The notes beneath the pieces were generated by a model, which ran no database searches, was not told the DNA's origin, and worked only from the letters and a program-made list of their open reading frames with translations. Below, one piece after another: positions 57,642 to 64,000 of a stretch of 64,000 bases of DNA. This DNA is from Chitinophaga filiformis (GTDB taxonomy: Bacteria > Bacteroidota > Bacteroidia > Chitinophagales > Chitinophagaceae): assembly GCF_021646545.1 (NCBI RefSeq), contig NZ_JAKIRP010000025.1:62001-126000 (forward strand), written 5' to 3'. The translations under genes were made by a program, and so were the position numbers. Each line of letters begins with the position of its first letter. Position 1 is the first letter of the stretch.

Positions 57642-58865
57642 TTAGTAAGTAAATTTCTCCCAACCCTGAATGGTAGGACGGTTGCAGGTCATTGCCTGTA
57701 CACCGTTCTCGGAAGAAACGTAAGCGCCGTTATTGCCACGCAGAGAGAACGTACCATCACCGTTATCGATCCAGTCGAATTTCTCCCAATCCTGGATGCT
57801 GGTACGGTTGCAGGTCATTGCCTGAGCGCCGTTTTCAGAAGAAACATATTTACCCATGCTCTGGAGGGCTACTTTACCACCACCGGCATCAACAATGGTG
57901 AATTGTTCCCATCCCTGGGCAGTAGGACGGTTACAGTTCATTGCCTGTTCGCCGTTCTCACCGCTCACGAAAGAGCCGTTGTTGCCCCTGATAGAGATAG
58001 TAGCGCCGATCGGAGCACCACCACCAGGTGTCTGCGTGATGTTATATACTCTGACATAGTCAACCAGCATGCTGGCAGGCAGTCCTGCATCGTTGATAAC
58101 GTTACCAGGCAGGTTACCACCTACGGCAACGTTTAAGAGAATGAAGAAAGGTGCATGGAATTCCTCTGTACCGTTGATGTTGTTGAGGATGTTCGCTTCA
58201 TTGAACTGCACACCGTCCACATACCAGCGGATAGCAGCAGCATCCCATTCTACAGCATACACGTGAAAATCAGTTACAGTCGTAGTAGTGCTGCGGCTAT
58301 AATAAGTATAGGCAGTGTTCCACCAGTGGATGGTACCCAGCACGGAGTTGCTGGTGTTTACCTGTTCCATGATGTCGATCTCGCCACAACGAGGCCAGCC
58401 GGCGCCTGTGCTGATGCTGTTACCCAGCATCCAGAAAGCAGGCCATAAGCCCTGAACACCTGGAAGTTTGATACGGGCTTCGATACGGCCGTATTGTGTA
58501 GAGAATTTACCGTTACTGTTCAGACGGCCGGAGGTATAAGGCTGTCCCTGAACAGTTTCTTTGCGCGCAGTGATCACCAGGTTACCACCGGTAACGGCAA
58601 CGTTCTGGGTTTGATAGAACTGCTTTTCGTTGTTTACGCCCAGGTTACCATTTTCATACCCCCATTTGGAAGTATTTAATGTGGTACCGTCAAATTCGTC
58701 AGACCATACCAGTTCATAAGCCTTGGCAGCTGCTACAGCACCTACGGTTTTGTCATTGGCAGAGAGTTTTGGCGCTTTTTCGGCCTGGTTTTCTTTTGTA
58801 CACGATGTTACGGCAGTTGCCAGCAACAGGAGGCTCAGGAGCCCGGAGAAGGTTTGTTTTTTCAT
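57642..58865 (-). CDS. GH16 beta-glucanase lipoprotein with C-terminal three-repeat domain
   Basis: From ATG at 58865 (MKKQTFSGLL) the protein has 407 residues. Lipobox Cys22 (TSC). GH16 domain from about 50 to 280: catalytic Glu162, Asp164 and Glu167 in GEIDIMEQ, with LWPAFWMLG before it. After a Pro/Gly linker there are three repeats of about 40 residues, each with GxxVSxENGxQAMxCNRPTxQGWEQF-like pattern, a beta-trefoil of the fascin/ricin type that probably binds glycans. It cuts beta-1,3 or mixed-linkage glucans at the cell surface. Confidence 0.92.
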   Translation of the reverse strand: MKKQTFSGLLSLLLLATAVTSCTKENQAEKAPKLSANDKTVGAVAAAKAYELVWSDEFDGTTLNTSKWGYENGNLGVNNEKQFYQTQNVAVTGGNLVITARKETVQGQPYTSGRLNSNGKFSTQYGRIEARIKLPGVQGLWPAFWMLGNSISTGAGWPRCGEIDIMEQVNTSNSVLGTIHWWNTAYTYYSRSTTTTVTDFHVYAVEWDAAAIRWYVDGVQFNEANILNNINGTEEFHAPFFILLNVAVGGNLPGNVINDAGLPASMLVDYVRVYNITQTPGGGAPIGATISIRGNNGSFVSGENGEQAMNCNRPTAQGWEQFTIVDAGGGKVALQSMGKYVSSENGAQAMTCNRTSIQDWEKFDWIDNGDGTFSLRGNNGAYVSSENGVQAMTCNRPTIQGWEKFTY

Positions 58866-59152
58866 AGTTGTAAGAAATTCCGGTTTTACATTGTTCCCGC
58901 ATACAGCATTCTTCGCTACCGGAATGGGCGACAATCCCCCCTGCTATCCGTAGCCAGGAAAATGTTATAACGCGGAAACTGGTTATTTTAAGATCAGGGC
59001 AAAGATGCGGTTAATTTTCAGGTCGCCTCATTTCAGGGGTACGTCTAATCTACTACAGGCCAAACATAGACTATTGATTATCAATAAACATTCTTTACGT
59101 CAGCACTACTTCAAACCATAATATTCCTATTTTTAGCGAAACGTTATGGAAA

Positions 59153-62080
59153 ATGAACAAGCTCATTTTGCTTGTGCTGTCTATCCTATGGACAACTGAA
59201 AACCTGGCACAACAGATTATTGGCTTACCACCTATTGTCAACTATACCAGGCAGCAATACCTGGGAGGCGGACAAACCTGGGACCTGGACATGGACAGTA
59301 ATGGCATCCTTTATTTTGCCAACAATGAAGGACTGATGACTTTTAATGGTCATTCCTGGAAACTGCTGCCTGTTCCGAATCATACGCGGCTGCGTTCTGT
59401 GAAGGCAGATAAGGACGGACGTATCTACGTGGGCGCACAGGACGATTTCGGATATTATCTGGCGGATGCGGATGGAGTACTCCGTTATACTTCCCTTAAG
59501 CCGGCCGTGAGGGACCGGAAAGACCAGTTTGCGGATATCTGGGACATCGTCTTCTATAATGGGGGCGTTTTTTTTAGAGGGACCACCAAGATCTTTTATT
59601 ATGATCATCACAATTTGCATATATATCCCGGCACATTACAATGGCAGATGCTATGCCGCGCCAACAACAGATTATATGCCCAGGATGCGAACAAGGGGTT
59701 GATGCAATTCAAAGATAACAGCTGGCAGCCAGTCTGTAAGGAAGTTGCCGACAGGCATTTGCTGATCAGGGAGATCATTGGAACAGCGGGCAAAGGCGAT
59801 GCAAGCCCTGGCTCTGAGGATGATAATGACACCTTACTGGTCTGCACATTGAAAAATGGTATTTTCAAATTACATCGGGGACGTCTCTTCCCATTCCAAA
59901 GTAGCGCCACCCCTATTTTCATCAAAAACCAGATCTATTGTGCAAGGCCCTGGGAAGACAATCAACTGCTGATCGGGACATCTTATGGAGGCTGTTATAT
60001 TATACACCGGAATACAGGTGCTGTTATCCAACAGTTCACCGTCAGTGAAGGATTACAGCACAATAGTGTACTAAAGATCTTTACTGATCCCGGAAAAAAT
60101 ATCTGGCTGACGCTGGACAATGGCATTGACATGGTACGGTATAATACCGCCGTAAAACAGATCCTGCCGGATAATAAACGTTACCTCACTACTTATACCG
60201 CCACCATCTTTGACAAGCAATTGTATATCGGTACTTCTGATGGGGTATACAGTACGCCGCTGGACGAGCAGCGGGACCTTAGTTTCCTGGAGAGCCATTT
60301 CCGGCAGATAGACAATACCGCCGGACAGGTATGGAGCATTGCCCAGGTGGAACAGCATCTGCTGATGGGACATCATGAGGGCGCTTTCGAGATCCGGGGA
60401 TCAACAGCAGTTCCTTTGTCAAAGCGTACGGGATGCTGGTTGTTCCAGCCCTTATCATCTTATATGCTGGCAGGCTGTTATAACGGCTTGCAGTTGATGC
60501 GTAAAGATGGAAGCGGGTTGTCGGCCGCAAGACCCATAAAAGGACTGTTTGAGTCGCTGCGCTTCCTCACAGTAGAAGACGACAGCATTATCTGGGCCTC
60601 CCATCCATACCGGGGTGTATTCCGCATGCACCTGGACAGAGATACGGTACTGCGGTATACATTATATACCCAAAAGAACGGGTTACCCGCTGACTACAAC
60701 AACTTTGTATTCAGGATCAGGGGCAGGATGATCGTAGCCACGCAGGCGGGCGCATACGAATATGATGCAGCAAAAGACCGTTTTGTGCCTTCACGCTGGC
60801 TATCCCCGATCCTGAAGGATGCCAGCGTGCAATACCTATCGGAAGACGCAAGCGGGAATGTATGGTTTATTTCTGACAAGATGCCCGGCGTGATAGACTT
60901 TCATAAACCTGTTCCGGAACATGCGTACAGCATCGTGCATTTCCCTGAACTAAAAGGACAGATCGTCAACGGCTTTGAATTCCTGTATCCTTATAATGAT
61001 GAGAATATTTTCGTGGGCGCCGAGAAAGGCATGTTCCATATTAACTATAAACATTACCGGCAGGCAAAGGAGCAGCCATTGGTACTCATCAGTCATGTGA
61101 GCGCGCACGGGAAGGCGGACAGCCTGCTATTCGGCGGATATCATCCCTCGGGAAAACATTCCTTCAAAGCAATGCCGAATGCTTTTTCCGGGTTTCATTT
61201 TGAATATGCATCGCCGGTATACAGTCAGGGTAATACGATTGAATACAGTTATAAACTGATCGGGTTTGATCAGCAGTGGAGCGAGTGGTCTGTAAAAACA
61301 GAAAAGGATTATACGAATCTTCCTTATGGTCATTATACCTTCTCAGTAAAAGCGAAAGACAATCTGGGGAATGTATCCAAGGCGGCTGTGTATTCGTTCA
61401 GAATATTGCCAGCCTGGTATCAGACGCCGCTTGCAAGAAGCGGATATGTACTACTTGGATTAGCAGTATTGTTGTGGGCTTATATCTCCCAGAAAAGAAA
61501 ATTTGCACGGCAGCAGCGCCGTTATCAGCAGAAACAGGAGCAACTAATATTGCGGCACAAGTTTGAGAAAGAGCAGCGCGAGAAAGAACTGATCAGTCTT
61601 CAGAATGAAAAGCTCACCACAGAAGTTCGTTTTAAGAATAAAGAGCTGGCTACCGCTACGATGTATCTGCTGCACCGCGGCAAGGTATTATCCAATATTA
61701 AGGAAGAGTTGCTGGTAGCAATAAAGAAGATAGATCCCTTGCCGGACAATATATTTAAAAAAGTATTACGCCTGTTTGAGGAAGCGGAAAACAACGAAGA
61801 GGACTGGGAGCAGTTTTCCCGGCATTTTGATGAAGTACATAACAATTTCCTGTACACACTGAAGCGCAAATATCCTGACCTGAGTACGACCGACCTCAAG
61901 TTATGCGCCTACCTCCGCATCAACCTGACTACAAAGGAAATTGCACAGTCGCTGGGAATATCCGTCAGAGGCGTAGAGACCAGCAGATACCGGCTGCGGA
62001 AAAAACTGGAGCTGCCGGCAGATACCAGTTTATATGATTTCCTGATGGCGGTGACCGGCGACCCGGAGAAACCACTATGA
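59153..62080 (+). CDS. Two-component-type propeller regulator with Y_Y_Y and LuxR-type HTH
   Basis: 975 residues. Signal segment (1-19), a long periplasmic beta-propeller (about 30-650) with repeats like DMDSNGILYFANNEGL and DASGNVWFIS, a Y_Y_Y domain (EYSYKLIGFDQQWSEW, NLPYGHYTFSVKAKD), a membrane segment (about residues 765-782), a coiled coil (ARQQRRYQQKQEQL) and a C-terminal LuxR-like HTH (LRINLTTKEIAQSLGISVRGVETSRYRLRKKL). No histidine kinase domain is seen, so signal goes straight from sensor to DNA. Its stop overlaps the sigma gene start as ATGA. Confidence 0.9.
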   Translation: MNKLILLVLSILWTTENLAQQIIGLPPIVNYTRQQYLGGGQTWDLDMDSNGILYFANNEGLMTFNGHSWKLLPVPNHTRLRSVKADKDGRIYVGAQDDFGYYLADADGVLRYTSLKPAVRDRKDQFADIWDIVFYNGGVFFRGTTKIFYYDHHNLHIYPGTLQWQMLCRANNRLYAQDANKGLMQFKDNSWQPVCKEVADRHLLIREIIGTAGKGDASPGSEDDNDTLLVCTLKNGIFKLHRGRLFPFQSSATPIFIKNQIYCARPWEDNQLLIGTSYGGCYIIHRNTGAVIQQFTVSEGLQHNSVLKIFTDPGKNIWLTLDNGIDMVRYNTAVKQILPDNKRYLTTYTATIFDKQLYIGTSDGVYSTPLDEQRDLSFLESHFRQIDNTAGQVWSIAQVEQHLLMGHHEGAFEIRGSTAVPLSKRTGCWLFQPLSSYMLAGCYNGLQLMRKDGSGLSAARPIKGLFESLRFLTVEDDSIIWASHPYRGVFRMHLDRDTVLRYTLYTQKNGLPADYNNFVFRIRGRMIVATQAGAYEYDAAKDRFVPSRWLSPILKDASVQYLSEDASGNVWFISDKMPGVIDFHKPVPEHAYSIVHFPELKGQIVNGFEFLYPYNDENIFVGAEKGMFHINYKHYRQAKEQPLVLISHVSAHGKADSLLFGGYHPSGKHSFKAMPNAFSGFHFEYASPVYSQGNTIEYSYKLIGFDQQWSEWSVKTEKDYTNLPYGHYTFSVKAKDNLGNVSKAAVYSFRILPAWYQTPLARSGYVLLGLAVLLWAYISQKRKFARQQRRYQQKQEQLILRHKFEKEQREKELISLQNEKLTTEVRFKNKELATATMYLLHRGKVLSNIKEELLVAIKKIDPLPDNIFKKVLRLFEEAENNEEDWEQFSRHFDEVHNNFLYTLKRKYPDLSTTDLKLCAYLRINLTTKEIAQSLGISVRGVETSRYRLRKKLELPADTSLYDFLMAVTGDPEKPL

Positions 62081-62748
62081 AAACCAGTGACAAACGGTTA
62101 TATTTGTGTTTTACGCCTTTACCACAATTGTCATTGTCAGAGCCTATTGTTCATATACGCATAGCAGAAGAAGAGGAAAGAAATTTACTTCAAAATGTTG
62201 CAGCTGGTGACTGGCAGGCTTTCACGCGCCTTTACGAGGCATATTCCCCCCTTATTTTACATTATTTGCAGGTATACCTGGCAGACAAACAGGATGTCGA
62301 AGAGATCGGCCAGGAAGTGTTCCTGAAGGTCTGGAAGAAAAGGGAACTACTTGTAACAGTACGTTCCTTTAAGAATTATGTGTTCATTATGGCCAGGAAT
62401 GCCCTGAATGACTTCCTGAAGACCCAGCAGGCGCTGATACAGAAGCAGGCAGGATACAGCAAGGATTATGTACAACCGCATTACAGTGCCGACGACAAAC
62501 TGATCACCGACCAGTACGAATCCCTCGCGCGGGCTGCCCTGGATACACTCCCGGAGAAACAACGCCAGATCTTTTTGTTACGAACCCGCGATGAAATGAC
62601 TATACAGGAAATTGCCGATATGCTGGGCATGTCTGTAGGTGGGGTACATAAATCATTGCAACAGGCAACTACCTATCTTAAAGATTATCTCGCCAGGAAT
62701 GGCATCAGCTTTACCCTCCTTTTACTGATCCTCTTTTTCCAGCCCTGA
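62077..62748 (+). CDS. ECF-type RNA polymerase sigma factor
   Basis: 223 residues. Region 2 (AFTRLYEAYSPLILHYLQVYLADKQDVEEIGQEVFLKVWKK) and region 4 (LPEKQRQIFLLRTRDEMTIQEIADMLGMSVGGVHKSLQQATTYLKDYL) fit the Bacteroidota ECF group that works with FecR anti-sigma factors. The hydrophobic tail (FTLLLLILFFQP) could insert into a membrane or pack onto the anti-sigma. The start at the ATGA overlap is favoured for coupling to the propeller regulator; a later Met is possible. Confidence 0.92.
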   Translation: MKTSDKRLYLCFTPLPQLSLSEPIVHIRIAEEEERNLLQNVAAGDWQAFTRLYEAYSPLILHYLQVYLADKQDVEEIGQEVFLKVWKKRELLVTVRSFKNYVFIMARNALNDFLKTQQALIQKQAGYSKDYVQPHYSADDKLITDQYESLARAALDTLPEKQRQIFLLRTRDEMTIQEIADMLGMSVGGVHKSLQQATTYLKDYLARNGISFTLLLLILFFQP

Positions 62749-62814
62749 AAGTTTTTTTAAAATTTTTTACTGTCCCGGTGAAAATTCGGATTCAACGACC
62801 GTCTTTATCCGTAT

Positions 62815-64000
62815 ATGTCCTATATGAATATATCTGAAGCCATATTACACGTTACGAGACTGGCAGAAGGGCATGCAGTAAGTGAGGAGGAAACAGCCGA
62901 ATTCCGGCAGTGGTTCCTCCAGGAGGCAAGTGAAGAGGAACTGCAGGAGCTGGCAAGTGCGCATGAAGCTGTACTGATGGAAGTGCAGGAACCCGTCTAT
63001 GATAATAAAGAGATTGTCAGTAATATATACAGCCGGCTGACGGCCTACTACCAGGCAGAAGTAAGCGCCATGGAGGAAAGCAACAGACAGGAAACTACTA
63101 TCCGGAGGATCAGGAAACGTAATTACTGGTGGGCCGCAGCGGCATCTTTACTCCTGGTGGGAGGCAGCGTCCTATGGTTCATGCGTCCACAGGAACCTGG
63201 ACCAGCCCAAATGGCACAAACTGCCGTGCTGGAGCCGGGTGGCAATAAAGCAATTCTTACACTGGCGAATGGCCAGCAGATCATTTTGGACAACCAGGCA
63301 AACGGCAGCATTGCTGTGCCGGGTGGTATAACAATCATGAAAGCAGATAGCGGCGCTATCGCTTATATGAGGACAGGGGACAATGTTCAATACCACACAC
63401 TGTCCACTCCGCGGGGTGGACAGTTCCAACTGACATTACCCGACGGCTCAAAGGTTTGGTTGAATTCGGCCTCATCCATACGCTATCCTACGGCGTTCAC
63501 CGGATCTGAAAGGAAGGTGGAAATGACCGGAGAGGGATATTTCGAGGTTGCCCCTGACGCTGCCAAACCCTTTACCGTGAAAGCGGGAAGACTTGATGTA
63601 CGCGTGTTGGGTACAGGTTTCAACATCATGGCTTATGCCGATGAAAATGCCATCCGTACAACGTTGGTAAGCGGATCGGTAAAGGTGACGGCAGGCGATG
63701 CAACAACGGTGCTCACGCCAGGAGTACAGGCCAGCCTGGCAACGGAAGCGCAGACATTTAAAACCACCAGACCAGACCTTGCAGAGGTGCTGGCGTGGAA
63801 GAACGGGCAGTTCCGTTTCAACCGGACTGGTATTAAGAACATCATGCGTCAGGTGGCCCGCTGGTACGACGTAGATGTGCGTTATGAAGGGAACGTAGAT
63901 AATATAGAGTTCCAGGGCATTTTATCCCGTAAGGTAACTGCCAAAGCATTACTGGAAACACTGGAAGCGACAGGAGAAGTGCATTTCAGGATCGAGGGAG
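62815..64000 (+). CDS. FecR-type anti-sigma factor (3' truncated by window)
   Basis: Starts at ATG 62815 or 62824 and runs to the window edge without a stop (at least 395 codons). Cytoplasmic N-terminal part, about 100 residues with acidic helices for sigma binding, one membrane segment (about 104-122: NYWWAAAASLLLVGGSVLWF), then a FecR domain (STPRGGQFQLTLPDGSKVWLNSASSIRYP, AKPFTVKAGRLDVRVLGTGFNI) and the beginning of the C-terminal DUF4974 domain (GQFRFNRTGIKNIMRQVARWYDVDV). It holds the preceding sigma factor inactive until a TonB-dependent receptor signals; the receptor gene is expected downstream, outside the window. Confidence 0.92.
   Translation, partial: MSYMNISEAILHVTRLAEGHAVSEEETAEFRQWFLQEASEEELQELASAHEAVLMEVQEPVYDNKEIVSNIYSRLTAYYQAEVSAMEESNRQETTIRRIRKRNYWWAAAASLLLVGGSVLWFMRPQEPGPAQMAQTAVLEPGGNKAILTLANGQQIILDNQANGSIAVPGGITIMKADSGAIAYMRTGDNVQYHTLSTPRGGQFQLTLPDGSKVWLNSASSIRYPTAFTGSERKVEMTGEGYFEVAPDAAKPFTVKAGRLDVRVLGTGFNIMAYADENAIRTTLVSGSVKVTAGDATTVLTPGVQASLATEAQTFKTTRPDLAEVLAWKNGQFRFNRTGIKNIMRQVARWYDVDVRYEGNVDNIEFQGILSRKVTAKALLETLEATGEVHFRIEG

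Noticed and set aside
1..64000. Transposase, integrase, phage or tRNA genes
   Set aside because: I looked for these and found no frame or cloverleaf that would support one.

Overview
The window reads as a chromosomal segment of a Bacteroidota bacterium, most likely Chitinophagaceae and Chitinophaga-like (inference). The support is a complete SusC/SusD/SusE locus, an ECF sigma factor with a FecR-type anti-sigma, a triple-Y propeller LuxR-type regulator, many Sec lipoproteins, LytTR signalling, and start regions without strong Shine-Dalgarno sites. I saw no rRNA, tRNA, prophage, insertion sequence or CRISPR array.

Layout. 1-8.5 kb: 3' end of a zinc alcohol dehydrogenase, an intergenic imperfect inverted repeat, MmgE/PrpD, an FAD-Rieske fusion, a CinA C-terminal-domain protein, a tiny membrane protein with a very acidic partner, a single-domain response regulator, an Sfp-type phosphopantetheinyl transferase, and a protein carrying diadenylate-cyclase-like DGA and TRH motifs. 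8.7-13.6 kb: a three-gene signalling unit (hypothetical, TPR histidine kinase, LytTR regulator), cbpA-cbpM, a 39-residue membrane protein and a 58-bp tandem repeat array full of short palindromes. 13.6-24.3 kb: PQQ-type sugar dehydrogenase, a GDSL hydrolase whose 3' end lies in a second ~58-bp tandem array, AlkB-like oxygenase, type II NADH dehydrogenase, DUF5009 protein, trehalase, AlkD-like repair protein, DUF899 thioredoxin-fold protein with a CPFC membrane protein. 24.3-32.7 kb: GMC oxidoreductase with its small subunit, type B carboxylesterase, NmrA-like protein, secreted-repeat lipoprotein, DNRLRE protein, and an SRPBCC-ArsR pair behind two perfect operators.

32.7-46.3 kb is a maltose/alpha-glucan utilisation locus on the minus strand: LacI regulator, SusC, SusD, SusE, GH13 amylase, beta-phosphoglucomutase, GH65 phosphorylase and a sugar MFS permease. 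Together they bind and import maltooligosaccharides, cut them in the periplasm, move maltose inward and split it with phosphate to glucose and glucose 1-phosphate and then glucose 6-phosphate. A 16-bp perfect palindrome upstream of susC is the likely LacI operator.

46.5-64 kb: two TetR regulators sharing one operator motif, lipoproteins and small proteins, a PixA/AidA-family protein, a cytochrome c/DUF1772 pair, Xaa-Pro aminopeptidase, serine hydrolase, RDD protein, a GAF protein, an intergenic region with a 39-bp perfect inverted repeat, a GH16 lipoprotein with a three-repeat C-terminal lectin-like domain, and a propeller regulator-ECF sigma-FecR cassette cut by the window end.

The least explained items are the two 58-bp tandem arrays that flank one gene, the 57.2-57.6 kb repeat cluster, the DAC-like protein and the shared TetR operators.
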